A stretch of 64,000 bases of DNA from the NCBI RefSeq assembly GCF_902809855.1, contig NZ_CADDWJ010000001.1:434001-498000 (forward strand), in the 5' to 3' direction. The stretch comes from Acinetobacter sp. Marseille-Q1618 (lineage in GTDB: Bacteria > Pseudomonadota > Gammaproteobacteria > Pseudomonadales > Moraxellaceae). Every line of letters starts with the position of its first letter. Position 1 is the first letter of the stretch. Below the pieces are notes generated by a model. It searched no databases and was not told the DNA's origin. It was given only the letters and a program-made list of their open reading frames with translations. Below are positions 1 through 8,996 of this stretch, piece by piece. The position numbers and the translations under genes were made by a program.

Positions 1-1
1 A

Positions 2-151
2 CGTTATCAAAATGATACAGCATGGCCAAAGCCTGTATTTGGTCTACCAGCAGTGCCTTATTCAAATGAAGTTTTAGCACATATGCGTCAAACGTTGATG
101 CTCGCGCTTCGTGGTCAAGGGGATATGCCATTTGACTGGCGCATGGACTAA
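2..151 (+). CDS. C-terminal end of an unidentified protein (partial)
   Basis: An open frame enters from the left edge and ends at TAA 149-151. Its last 49 residues finish with GDMPFDWRMD. No signal, membrane segment or motif is visible in this fragment and I do not recognise the family. It reads in the same direction as the cyclase gene that starts about 50 bp later, so the two could be cotranscribed. Function is not assignable from the fragment. Confidence 0.55.
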   Translation, partial: RYQNDTAWPKPVFGLPAVPYSNEVLAHMRQTLMLALRGQGDMPFDWRMD

Positions 152-202
152 TCGCTATTGCGTATGGATAAGTGAATAATAAATGACATTCGAGGTCATC
201 AT

Positions 203-1675
203 TTGCCATTAGAACGTATGTTTGATAAGCAACCTAAGCAATTTGAAATATTTCAGCGTTTGATGGGATATATCATGATTGCGGTGATGTTGCTGATTTA
301 TTATTTCACTTCTCCCAATGCACATAATCAACTTTATGTGCCGATCTTTATTCTTTTTATTTTTCTGATCAGTCCACGATTGTCACGTTGGTTAGAATAT
401 CAATATGGCTCGGTGGTTCGTAAAAGTGTCTATTTCCTGATTGATATCGTGGTGATTGCAACGGCTTTAGCAGCCGTACATCTCAGCCTTGTTATTACCT
501 TTATTTTATTATTTGTTGCGATTTATTTGGCGGTGAACCATAAAATTTCGATGATGATTGGTTCGTTGGCGATCTTAGTTAGTATTTTTGTTTTTTATTT
601 TAATATTATTTTTATCTTTGGTTTTGATGATTATTTTCAACAAACCTCTATGGAACTGACTGTATTAAGTTTTATGGGGTTGATTATTTTCATTAATATT
701 TCAAATTATTATCAAAAAAGAAGAATGAAGCGGGTTGATTTACAACGTCAAAATTATTTTAATGAAATGAATCGATATATTCAGCTCTCCAACCAACTGA
801 GTCGCTATGCGCCATTACAATTATGGCAATCTATCATGCGTGGTGAAACTGAGGCAAAATTAGAATATAAGCGTAAAAAAATAACAGTGTTTTTTTCAGA
901 TATTCAAGGTTTTACAGAACTTTCTGAAACTTTAATTCCAGATGATTTGGCATTTGTATTAAATGATTATTTGAGTCATATGACAGAAATTGCCAAGCAA
1001 TATGGTGCAACCATTGATAAGTTCATGGGGGATGCCATTTTAATCTTCTTTGGCGATCCTGACTCACAGGGCGTAGAACAAGATGCAAAAAACTGTTTGG
1101 ATATGGCATTGGCAATGCGTCAGCAAATGAAATTTTTGCGAGCGCGTTGGGAGAAAATGGGTTATGCACCGCTACATATTCGCATGGGAATCAGTACGGG
1201 TTATTGCCACGTAGGAAACTATGGCGCAGTGCATCGTATGACTTATACCATTGTTGGGCGTGATGCAAATTTAGCAGCACGTTTACAAAGCGCTGCTGAA
1301 ATTGATGAAATTTTAATTTCAGATGATACTTATAAATTAGTGAAAAGCTGTTATTTATGCGCTCCTAAAGAGCCGATGGAGTTAAAAGGTATTCAAGATG
1401 CTGTGAAAACTTGGCAAGTTGTTGAAAAATACAATAATATTCATAATGAGAATGAGCAATGGTTTGATTATGAGTACAAAGGTTTTCATTTGGTTTTGAA
1501 TATGCAGGAAGTTCAAAATTTCGAATATAGTGAACTTATTAATGTGTTAGAAAATATGATTAAACGTATTCAAGTTCAAGAAAAACTGACCAATGCACAT
1601 GGTGTTGCAAAATTAAGATTGGAAGATGAAGTGATACTTTTCGAAAAAACTTTAGATTTGAGTGACGAAAAATAA
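203..1675 (+). CDS. Membrane-anchored class III adenylate cyclase
   Basis: This is a predicted inner-membrane enzyme making cAMP from ATP. The first ~165 residues form about six hydrophobic helices (MASE2-like layout, as in Pseudomonas CyaB). A cytosolic class III cyclase domain follows at about 222-400. The metal-binding aspartates are in FFSDIQGFT (about D233) and KFMGDA (about D277). Lys ~273 and Thr ~349 (in YTIVG) are the pair that normally selects adenine over guanine. NLAARL supplies the catalytic Asn and Arg. About 90 residues with no recognised domain follow. The TTG start at 203 is preferred because GAGG lies 7 nt upstream; an ATG at 218 is possible but less well placed. Products of this family feed CRP/Vfr-type regulators that control pili and surface behaviour. 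The cyclase assignment is strong; the exact orthologue name is not settled. Confidence 0.88.
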   Translation: MPLERMFDKQPKQFEIFQRLMGYIMIAVMLLIYYFTSPNAHNQLYVPIFILFIFLISPRLSRWLEYQYGSVVRKSVYFLIDIVVIATALAAVHLSLVITFILLFVAIYLAVNHKISMMIGSLAILVSIFVFYFNIIFIFGFDDYFQQTSMELTVLSFMGLIIFINISNYYQKRRMKRVDLQRQNYFNEMNRYIQLSNQLSRYAPLQLWQSIMRGETEAKLEYKRKKITVFFSDIQGFTELSETLIPDDLAFVLNDYLSHMTEIAKQYGATIDKFMGDAILIFFGDPDSQGVEQDAKNCLDMALAMRQQMKFLRARWEKMGYAPLHIRMGISTGYCHVGNYGAVHRMTYTIVGRDANLAARLQSAAEIDEILISDDTYKLVKSCYLCAPKEPMELKGIQDAVKTWQVVEKYNNIHNENEQWFDYEYKGFHLVLNMQEVQNFEYSELINVLENMIKRIQVQEKLTNAHGVAKLRLEDEVILFEKTLDLSDEK

Positions 1676-2230
1676 AGTGTAGGCTGTTGTGTTCTAATTT
1701 GATTGATATTCAATAACGAGGGAGAACAATTTCACTAAGATTTACACTTGATACAACCAACCTGATAATCTTAAGCTAAAAAATAACTACCTTTATTTTG
1801 TTTCATTTTTGTTAAAATTTATGAAATTGAAAACTTCAATTTTTATTTCTAGCTGTATTTTCTTTTTTGAATGAAAATAATCGTTATTTCTCTTGAAGCT
1901 GCTGATATGCAGCTTACAACGGTATTTTGTTCAAAGTGCCTATAAAACAGACTGAATGATGAGCATAATTACCCTAATTGATATTTTAAATTACTGAAAA
2001 GTACAGTACTGAAATAGCTATTTTGTTTCCACTTCGTGTATTTATGCTTAGGTTTATTTTTAAGAATAATTATAAAATTCCAATTGTTTGAGCTTTTAAG
2101 AATATTATTCTAAAAGTTAAAAATTCCAAAAAACACATACATTTTCAAAAATTTATTTTTAAGTATAATTTAAAATTATAATTTACTTTTAATTAATCTT
2201 TATTAATCATTACAGAGAGAATAGAGTAAT
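1676..2230. other. AT-rich intergenic region upstream of the autotransporter
   Basis: No credible ORF or RNA gene is visible in these 555 bases. The last 200 bases before the autotransporter start are very A/T-rich, which could hold its promoter and bind H-NS-like silencers. An SD-like GAGAG lies 2216-2220, a workable distance before the ATG at 2231. No clear terminator follows the cyclase gene. Confidence 0.5.
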
Positions 2231-5200
2231 ATGAATAAGATTTATAAATTAATTTGGAATATTACAACCCAATCTTGGGTGATCGTTTCAGAGCTTGTAA
2301 AAAGTCAAGGTAAAAAAGGCACTGTTGTAGTTGGTTCAATGACTTTGGGGCTAACTATTGGGGCTTCAGCACAGGCAGCTATAGTGGGATTGCTGATTGA
2401 TAATGGTGCATCACGTCCTACAAATCTCGAAACAAGTTATAACAATGAAATAATTCGTCCAGATTTTGATTATTTTTCAATGAAAGGTGTTTCGGTTATA
2501 TCTGGTAGTAAGTTGGATTTTAAAAATGGCTTAATCAATGTAGATATGACTGGAGGTGCCTTATATGACTCCTCACGCTATCCTATAGGTATAGCCTTAT
2601 CAGGAAATGGCAATAAAAATCCAATAAATTTTGATAATACAACCATCAATGTGAAAGCTAAAAGGTCAGCCAGAGGTATTGAAGATTATAATATTAGTTC
2701 GATCAATTTAAATAATATGACCATCAATGTTGATGGTGGTTTGGATGGTTCAGCCGCATTATATGGTTATCATCAACTGACCTATAACGACTGTCCTTCG
2801 TGTGGACCTGTGAATGTGACAGGTAAGACTACTGTCAATATTAACAATCCTACTCAAAGTGCAAATAATACAACCATCGGTTGGTATAGCATAGGTTCTG
2901 GGGCAAAAGCACATGGGATTAAGTTTACAGGTGGCGAGTCTATCACAAATGTGAACAATAAAGATGCACTTGCTTATGGTTATGTGCTTAATAGTAATGG
3001 AAAAATTGATTTTGATGGGGTGAAACTTTCAGGTACCACAAATGGTCAAGATCGGATATATATTGGTGCTGGTGGAACAATTAACTTCGCTGGCGATACT
3101 GTTGCAAATAGTCCGATTCATCTGCTCACGCATTATGGTGATGTTCATTTTGAAAAGCTCAATGCTGATACCTTTACATTGGCAGAATTTCGCAGTATCC
3201 AAAAAGCCATTGATGGCGGAACAAATGATGATGGGGGCGTATTAAACTCTAAAGTTCATTTGGGCGATAAAACCTTAATTGCTACTGGGGCGCACGATAC
3301 TGCTGATAATTACAATGTTTATAAATCTTCTTTAATTGGTTCAGAAAACAGTAAATTTGTTAAACAAGGAAATAATGCACTTAGTTTCACCGGCAGTAGT
3401 TCGAATTTCTTAGGTGAATTAATCGTAGAAGAGGGGATCGTTCAAGCCAATAATGACGCAGCTTTTTTAAATACCAAACAAATTACCGTAAAAGATGGTG
3501 CTGTATTGGCTGGAAGTCATTATCGAGGAAATAATCTGACAGGGGCAAAGCCGACACCTGGTGTGGGGAAAAAAGTCGTTATTGAAAGTGGTGGCACTTT
3601 ACAAGTGGGTTCTGCGCTAGGCGCTACAACTGCAAAAAGGGCATTTAATATTGGTGGTGATTTAATTAACCACGGCACAGTAAAACTCAGTAATGATCAA
3701 GGTGTGGTTGGTAATACCATGTTGGTCACAGGTGATTATGTTGGTTACGATGGTAGCTATTTAGATATGTCATTTGAAATTACTCGAGATAGCCCTTATA
3801 ACACAGAGCTTGATCATGACAAATTAACTATTCAAGGGAACTCTAGTGGAACCACAAAAGTAAGGGTTAAAAATCTAGGTAGCAAAGGTATCGATTATAC
3901 CAAGCAAAACGGTATTCAACTGATTGAAGTGCAAGGTGAGATTTCTGATGCTGAGTTTATTCAAGATGGGCGAATTGTAGCTGGAGCTTATGATTATTAC
4001 TTACAACGTGGTAATCCACAATTCGCAAATTTATTAGATGATAAATCGGAAAATAATTGGTATTTAAATAATAATATTCCTGATTCGACCGTAACGCCAA
4101 CAGTTAAACCGACCGTAACGCCAACAGTAGAACCAACAGTAGAACCAACAGTTCAGCCGACTGTAACACCTACGGTAGAACCGACAATTCAGCCGACTGT
4201 AACGCCTACGGTAGAACCAACCGTTAAACCAACTGTAACACCGACGGTAGAGCCAACCGTTCAACCGACAGTAACCCCTACAGTAGAACCAACAGTCCAG
4301 CCGACTGTAACACCTACGGTAGAGCCGACTGTAACACCTACGGTAGAACCGACAGTTCAGCCGACTGTAACCCCAACAGTTCAACCAACTATAACGCCGA
4401 CGGTAGAACCAACAGTTCAGCCGACGGTAGAGCCAACCGTTCAACCAACAATCGCACCTACTCAAGCACCAGTTGAAATTATCCGACCAGAAGCGGGTTC
4501 TTATAACTTTAATACTTGGGCAGCCAACAATATATTCCGTCTTAATTTAAATGACCGATTGGGCAGTATTGCACAGGGCGAGTCTAATCCGCATCAAGGT
4601 AGTGTGTGGATACGCTATGTGGGCAATGATATTGATATGGAAGATAAAAGTGGTCAATTAAAAATTGATGGTGAGCAAAATGTAGTAATGCTCGGGACAG
4701 ATTTATTTATACATTCGGCAAATGGTCAGAACCAATTCACATTGGGTGCTTTAAGCGCATACGGAGATATTAAGGGTAAAACCTATAATAGACTATCTAA
4801 ACATAGTAGTCGCCATGAGGTCGATGGCTTTGCTATAGGTTTATATGGAACCTTCCAACAAAATGCAGAAACTAAAACTGGTTTATATGCAGACAGTTGG
4901 GTGTTATGGAATGATTTTGATAACAAAGTTTCTGGGGATGGCTTAGCCACAGAAAAATATGATGCTGACGGGATAACCGCTTCTGTTGAGCTGGGATATA
5001 ACTGGAATGTGTTGAAAAAAGAAAATGTTCAGTATGTTTTACAACCACATGCACAATTGATTTGGCAGGATGTAAAAGCGGAGCAGATCAAAGAAGACAA
5101 TGGTACAGACATCAGATTTAGTGATGATGCAAACTTACAATCCCTCTTGGGCTTAAGGGCTGCAGCGAATATTCAGTTGAGTCAAGCGATGTTGACACCA

Positions 5201-5422
5201 TATGTTGAAGCTAACTTTATCCATAACAGTGAAAATCATCGTGTTTATATGAACAATGTTGCTGCCGACTTGGATAATAAGGGCGCTGCTGGTCAAGTCA
5301 AGCTTGGTATAGAAGGTAATATGCAAAATCGCTTTGCGATAAAAGCTGAAGCTGCTTATACAGGTGGAAGCTCAGACTATAAAGAGGTGGGTGGTAATTT
5401 AACTTTGAAATACCGTTTCTAA
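2231..5422 (+). CDS. Type Va autotransporter with ESPR and Pro-Thr-Val repeat linker
   Basis: This is a secreted surface protein of 1,063 aa. Residues 1-24 match an extended signal peptide region (MNKIYKLIWN...WVIVSE), followed by a hydrophobic segment ending at ASAQA about residue 49. The passenger (about 50-610) has the Gly/Asn/Thr-rich periodicity of a beta helix, with no protease or lipase motif that I can see. A low-complexity tract of alternating PTV/TPT/EPT/QPT units spans about 617-745. The C-terminal ~300 residues form an autotransporter barrel that ends in the expected aromatic, YRF. The gene is followed by its own terminator and then a glycosyltransferase gene. Adhesin or biofilm function is inferred from architecture only. 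Confidence 0.9.
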   Translation: MNKIYKLIWNITTQSWVIVSELVKSQGKKGTVVVGSMTLGLTIGASAQAAIVGLLIDNGASRPTNLETSYNNEIIRPDFDYFSMKGVSVISGSKLDFKNGLINVDMTGGALYDSSRYPIGIALSGNGNKNPINFDNTTINVKAKRSARGIEDYNISSINLNNMTINVDGGLDGSAALYGYHQLTYNDCPSCGPVNVTGKTTVNINNPTQSANNTTIGWYSIGSGAKAHGIKFTGGESITNVNNKDALAYGYVLNSNGKIDFDGVKLSGTTNGQDRIYIGAGGTINFAGDTVANSPIHLLTHYGDVHFEKLNADTFTLAEFRSIQKAIDGGTNDDGGVLNSKVHLGDKTLIATGAHDTADNYNVYKSSLIGSENSKFVKQGNNALSFTGSSSNFLGELIVEEGIVQANNDAAFLNTKQITVKDGAVLAGSHYRGNNLTGAKPTPGVGKKVVIESGGTLQVGSALGATTAKRAFNIGGDLINHGTVKLSNDQGVVGNTMLVTGDYVGYDGSYLDMSFEITRDSPYNTELDHDKLTIQGNSSGTTKVRVKNLGSKGIDYTKQNGIQLIEVQGEISDAEFIQDGRIVAGAYDYYLQRGNPQFANLLDDKSENNWYLNNNIPDSTVTPTVKPTVTPTVEPTVEPTVQPTVTPTVEPTIQPTVTPTVEPTVKPTVTPTVEPTVQPTVTPTVEPTVQPTVTPTVEPTVTPTVEPTVQPTVTPTVQPTITPTVEPTVQPTVEPTVQPTIAPTQAPVEIIRPEAGSYNFNTWAANNIFRLNLNDRLGSIAQGESNPHQGSVWIRYVGNDIDMEDKSGQLKIDGEQNVVMLGTDLFIHSANGQNQFTLGALSAYGDIKGKTYNRLSKHSSRHEVDGFAIGLYGTFQQNAETKTGLYADSWVLWNDFDNKVSGDGLATEKYDADGITASVELGYNWNVLKKENVQYVLQPHAQLIWQDVKAEQIKEDNGTDIRFSDDANLQSLLGLRAAANIQLSQAMLTPYVEANFIHNSENHRVYMNNVAADLDNKGAAGQVKLGIEGNMQNRFAIKAEAAYTGGSSDYKEVGGNLTLKYRF
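4078..4470 (+). repeat. In-frame Pro-Thr-Val tandem repeat tract
   Basis: About 390 bp of short repeats encode PTV/TPT/EPT/QPT units in the autotransporter. The unit pattern is irregular, with alternating 'VTPTVEP', 'TVQPTV' and 'TVKPTV' blocks. Individual copies differ at synonymous positions (ccg/cca/cct), so this is not a perfect microsatellite, but unequal crossing-over could still change its length. The peptide would form an extended, Thr-rich spacer lifting the passenger off the barrel. The antisense ORF here is a product of the repeat and is not a gene. Confidence 0.85.
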
Positions 5423-5435
5423 TTTAGAAAACTCA

Positions 5436-5468
5436 GTAATTGCCTTGTATGTAATGCAGGGCAATTAC
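5436..5468 (+). terminator. Terminator after the autotransporter gene
   Basis: A 9-bp perfect inverted repeat (GTAATTGCC / GGCAATTAC, 5436-5444 and 5460-5468) with a 15-nt loop is followed by a T-rich run. It lies 13 bp after the autotransporter stop codon. The loop is long, so efficiency is uncertain. Confidence 0.55.
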
Positions 5469-5633
5469 ATTATTTATTTTTATTCAAAATGTTGTGAAAT
5501 GATGATTTTTAAAATCTAAAATATGTTTATAAATCATAATTTCATATGCTTTTTTGTGATTGCTGCAAGAAAGCTATTGTAAAAATATTAAATCATTGGG
5601 CTTAGGTTTTTTTAAGTTAAATAGTATTGAAGA

Positions 5634-6584
5634 ATGATGAATTTTAGAAAAGAAGAAGCATCAATTTTTGTTTCTATTGCTTCATATCGTGATCCTCAAC
5701 TTCCTCTAACAGTTGCGTCTTTATTAAATCAAGCGGATTATCCAGAAAGGGTGTTTATCGGGGTATTAAATCAAGTACATTTAGACAAAGATAAAGATTG
5801 TATCTCCATTGACTATCCTCAAATGCAACAACATGTCATGGATTATAATGATGCAAAAGGTGTTTGTTGGGCTAGAGGCTATATTTGGAGTGAATTATTA
5901 GATCAACATGATTTTGCTTTACAAATCGATAGTCACAGTCGCTTTGCAAAAGGTTGGGATACCACACTTTTGGAGATGTATATAAAAATAAATGATGAAA
6001 AAGCGATTATTACACATTATCCGATGGGATTTGATACTGAAACAAATCAACTAAATGAACAAATGTACACTTATTTTAATGTACAAAAATTCCGTGATAC
6101 CCAATTACCCGAAGTTTCTTCAGGTGCAATAGCACTTGATCGAGCACCTAAGCAGTGTGCAAAAACGGCATTTATTGCGGCTGGGTGTCTTTTTGGTCGA
6201 GGAAATGTATTTAAAGAAGTTGCATACGATCCATATATTTATTTTCATGGCGAAGAAATTACCTATGCAGTTCGCCTATGGACGCACGGTTATAATTTAT
6301 ACTTACCCAATATGCCTTTTATGTGGCATGATTATCAAAATATCAATCAAAGACCTTTGCATTGGCAAGAACATAGCATGTGGCAACTCAAAGATAAGTT
6401 AGCCCAACAACGCTGTCGACATTTATTAAGAATTCAAAAAGCCGATGATCTGAGAGCTTTACATCAACTAGAACAATATGGCTTAGGATTTATCCGCAGT
6501 TTGGATGAATATCAGATATTCTCTGGACTTAATTTTCAAAAACAGACACTTAGTAATAAAGTAAAAACAGGGACAGAATACTAG
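5634..6584 (+). CDS. PF11397-like GlcNAc-type glycosyltransferase
   Basis: This 316-aa soluble protein has no signal peptide, so it should act in the cytoplasm. The N-terminus (SIFVSIASYRDPQL...LLNQADYPERVFIGVLNQ) is the GT-A start typical of the family that includes Dictyostelium Skp1 GlcNAc-transferase. The metal-binding DxD-like motif is DSHSRF (about residue 102). A second family-typical block, AAGCLFGRG...YDPYIYFHGEEI, follows at about 185-215. It begins 211 bp after an autotransporter gene on the same strand, which suggests that protein as a possible substrate. The start may be either of two consecutive ATGs; the SD is weak. The family call is fairly firm; donor and acceptor are unknown. 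Confidence 0.75.
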   Translation: MMNFRKEEASIFVSIASYRDPQLPLTVASLLNQADYPERVFIGVLNQVHLDKDKDCISIDYPQMQQHVMDYNDAKGVCWARGYIWSELLDQHDFALQIDSHSRFAKGWDTTLLEMYIKINDEKAIITHYPMGFDTETNQLNEQMYTYFNVQKFRDTQLPEVSSGAIALDRAPKQCAKTAFIAAGCLFGRGNVFKEVAYDPYIYFHGEEITYAVRLWTHGYNLYLPNMPFMWHDYQNINQRPLHWQEHSMWQLKDKLAQQRCRHLLRIQKADDLRALHQLEQYGLGFIRSLDEYQIFSGLNFQKQTLSNKVKTGTEY

Positions 6585-6736
6585 GATAAAATAATAGAAA
6601 ATTTCGGAAACTAGTAAAATATTGAATACTACATGGATATTAACTTATATATTTGATCTAGTGTAACCTATTTTAAACCGTTTCCGTGTTCTTTGAATAA
6701 GTAAAAACAACTATCAATCAAATGATTTGAGGCAAA

Positions 6737-6955
6737 TTATTTTAATTTTTTTGACACAACCTTAGCTTCTGGATTTAGAATAGCAGGATTAACCAGAATC
6801 TCTGCTTCAAGTCGCTTAATCCATTCTTTGGCTAATGACTCTTTTGCAAAAGTTCTTGTTTTAATAAATGGTGGTAAGCCTTTACGAGTTATTCGTATTT
6901 GAGCTCTGTATCGAGTTTTACCATCTGCTGTAGTTCGTTCTGCAATTGTTCCCAT
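6737..6955 (-). pseudogene. Tyrosine-recombinase (phage integrase) N-terminal remnant
   Basis: A 72-aa ORF matches the N-terminal arm-type DNA-binding domain of tyrosine integrases (MGTIAERTTADGKTRYRAQI, then the TRTFAKESLAKEWIKRLE helix). The core-binding and catalytic domains (R...HxxR...Y) are absent: a stop follows residue 72, and no continuation is visible to the left in any frame. It sits directly upstream of dusB and beside a cluster of arm-like repeats, as expected of a decayed mobile element. It could alternatively be retained as a small DNA-binding protein. Confidence 0.7.
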
Positions 6956-7015
6956 ATTTACGCCATAAAGTTGGATTTACGCCACAAGGGTGATTATGGC
7001 GCAAATAAGGCGTAA
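6956..7015. repeat. Cluster of ATTTACGCC-type direct and inverted repeats
   Basis: ATTTACGCCA occurs at 6956-6965 and again at 6975-6984. Inverted versions TTATGGCGCAAAT (6994-7006; one mismatch to the inverse of 6956-6968) and AAGGCGTAAA (7007-7016) follow. Four copies in 60 bp, between the integrase N-terminus and dusB, resemble arm-type binding sites of an attachment region or an operator of the integrase promoter. Confidence 0.5.
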
Positions 7016-7075
7016 AGAATAGTTAAGAATGATTGAAAATGATGTAAAACCTTTGAGAATATGGGAAAGTGAAAA

Positions 7076-8119
7076 TTGAGTAAAAACAACGTAATTGCAG
7101 AATTGTTTGATAAATCAAAACATTCCCCTATTTTTGTCGCACCGATGGCAGGTGTCACAGATCGTCCATTTAGAACATTGTGCAAGTACTTTGGTGCAGG
7201 TCATGCGGTCAGCGAAATGATGACCTCTGACCAGACTTTGCGCATGACTAAAAAAAGTTTATACCGTGCCAACTTTGATGGTGAGCTTGCCCCTATTTCA
7301 GCACAAATTGCAGGTTCAGAGCCTGAACAACTTGCAGAAGCAGCACGCTATCAAGTTTCTAATGGCGCGCAAATTGTCGATATTAATATGGGATGTCCTG
7401 CAAAAAAAGTCTGTAATAAATTAGCAGGCTCAGCTTTACTCAAAGATGAAGATTTAGTCGCTCGAATTTTAGATGCTGTTGTAGCTGCGGTAGATGTTCC
7501 TGTGACCTTAAAAACTCGTTTGGGTTTTTTAAATGGACATGAAAATATTATGCGTGTTGCTAAGCGGGCAGAAGAAGCTGGTATTGCAGCACTCGCTTTA
7601 CATGGGCGTACCCGTGAAGATATGTATTTAAATACAGCACGTTACGGCTTGATTAAAGATGTTAAAAGCCTGTTGAATATCCCTGTCATTGCCAATGGTG
7701 ACATTGACAGTCCTGAAAAAGCCAAATATGTATTGGACTATACAGGTGCGGATGCGGTGATGATTGGGCGTGCAGCACAAGGTCGTCCGTGGATTTTCCG
7801 TGAAATAGATCATTATTTAAAAACAGGTGAGCATTTAGCAGCACCTGATATTCAAGAAGTTAAAGACGTATTACTTGGACACTTGTCTGAGTTGTATCAG
7901 TTTTATGGTGAGTATTCGGGGTGTCGCATTGCACGTAAACATATTGCTTGGTATACCAAAGGCTTACGTTCAAGTAATGAGTTTCGCCAAAATATGTATA
8001 AAGTTGAAAATACTGCGGATCAAGCCAAAGTTGTAGAAGATTATTTTAATCATTTATTGGATCAAGGTAAGATTATGAGTGATGTACAAGTAGAGAAAGT
8101 GAATTTGCTTGATGTATAA
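7076..8119 (+). CDS. dusB: tRNA-dihydrouridine synthase B
   Basis: This is a flavin enzyme that reduces specific uridines in tRNA to dihydrouridine using NADPH. The 347-aa TIM barrel shows the Dus signature FVAPMAGVTDRPFR (about 20-33), the catalytic cysteine in NMGCPAKKV (about C107) and the FMN-phosphate motifs ANGD and IGRAAQGRPW. The sequence is DusB-type rather than DusA-type. The TTG start at 7076 is preferred, with GGGAAAG six nt upstream; no in-frame ATG occurs before the conserved core except within APMAG. Unlike many gammaproteobacteria, no fis gene follows. An integrase stub abuts its 5' end. Confidence 0.93.
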   Translation: MSKNNVIAELFDKSKHSPIFVAPMAGVTDRPFRTLCKYFGAGHAVSEMMTSDQTLRMTKKSLYRANFDGELAPISAQIAGSEPEQLAEAARYQVSNGAQIVDINMGCPAKKVCNKLAGSALLKDEDLVARILDAVVAAVDVPVTLKTRLGFLNGHENIMRVAKRAEEAGIAALALHGRTREDMYLNTARYGLIKDVKSLLNIPVIANGDIDSPEKAKYVLDYTGADAVMIGRAAQGRPWIFREIDHYLKTGEHLAAPDIQEVKDVLLGHLSELYQFYGEYSGCRIARKHIAWYTKGLRSSNEFRQNMYKVENTADQAKVVEDYFNHLLDQGKIMSDVQVEKVNLLDV

Positions 8120-8139
8120 ATAGAATAATCCAATTAGAA

Positions 8140-8189
8140 AACATGATTGTAAAATGGGAGTTTTCTCTCTCCCATTTTACAATCATGTT
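8140..8189. terminator. Long perfect hairpin between convergent genes
   Basis: A perfect 21-bp inverted repeat (8140-8160 and 8169-8189) surrounds an 8-nt T/C loop between dusB and the convergent DUF4291 gene. Reading leftward it is followed by TTTTC, so it could terminate the minus-strand gene; rightward it lacks a U run. The stem is longer than an ordinary terminator. Confidence 0.6.
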
Positions 8190-8207
8190 AAATTGCTCAA
8201 GATAGCA

Positions 8208-8813
8208 TTAATCTATGACTAAATGTCTTTTTAGTTCAGCATTTAAAGGATAAATCCGTTCTTTAGGTAGTAACTTTTCAGCATGTTTATATTGTCCATT
8301 GCGTCGAAATTGTGCCATTTTACGAACCAAAGGCGTAATGTCTTTGATAGTTAAGATAGCCGCATCGTTAAATTCTTGAATCAAAAAACGACTGATGCCA
8401 ATCTGAATACTACGGTATTCAAGTTTGTTACTTTTGAGGTTACGCTCAGGATCCCATTGCACATGAACATGTGCATTTTCAAAATCTTGCAGCCAAAGTG
8501 CACCATTTTTCTGTTGAGATAATGTAGGATCCGTATGTACGCTTAAGGCTAAAGCTTTTTCCCAAAAATCACGTTTAATACGAATGGCAAGAATATATTC
8601 TTGCCCTGATTTACTTGCCCAATTACTGCGTCCCATCAACCATAGAAATGATGGTTTAATCCATGTCATTCTTTGAAATGAGAATGGTGCAACAAATTTC
8701 TGATGTTGAACTGCAAGTTGAGCGATATTTTTATTGTAGGCTTGATAGACCGTAATACTATCACGGTCATATACTGCACGAATTTCATGATATGCAGGCA
8801 TGATAAATCTCAC
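8208..8813 (-). CDS. DUF4291 family protein
   Basis: This 201-aa cytosolic protein has the family's characteristic N-terminal blocks: EIRAVYDRDSITVYQAYN, FQRMTWIKPSFLWLMGRSNWA and, near the middle, VQWDPERNL. Its length is typical of the family. The function of DUF4291 is unknown, although the conserved WIKPSF/MxRSxW residues suggest an active site. An alternative start is M5 (MPAYHEI). It is convergent with dusB and shares the long hairpin as its 3' boundary. Confidence 0.85.
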   Translation of the reverse strand: MRFIMPAYHEIRAVYDRDSITVYQAYNKNIAQLAVQHQKFVAPFSFQRMTWIKPSFLWLMGRSNWASKSGQEYILAIRIKRDFWEKALALSVHTDPTLSQQKNGALWLQDFENAHVHVQWDPERNLKSNKLEYRSIQIGISRFLIQEFNDAAILTIKDITPLVRKMAQFRRNGQYKHAEKLLPKERIYPLNAELKRHLVID

Positions 8814-8996
8814 TTGTAAATTTGACTAAGTTTTAAAAAAATAAAAACCTAAGTTAGACAAGTGGAAAATGATTCACCGCTAGGCAAAAAATTTGATTCA
8901 TCATGATATAAATTCTAAAAATAGAAATACATTGTTATTTTAGTCAAAATTATGCTTTGATCAAGCGAAATCGATGAGATCAGTAACTTTTAAGCA

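Noticed and set aside
4064..4465. 133-aa antisense ORF rich in Trp, Tyr, Arg and Cys
   Set aside because: It is the reverse reading of the Pro-Thr-Val repeat tract. The low complexity keeps the frame open.
7076..8119. Calling the gene dusA, the classic island target
   Set aside because: The VAPMAGVTDRPFR and NMGCPAKKV blocks and the overall sequence are DusB-type.
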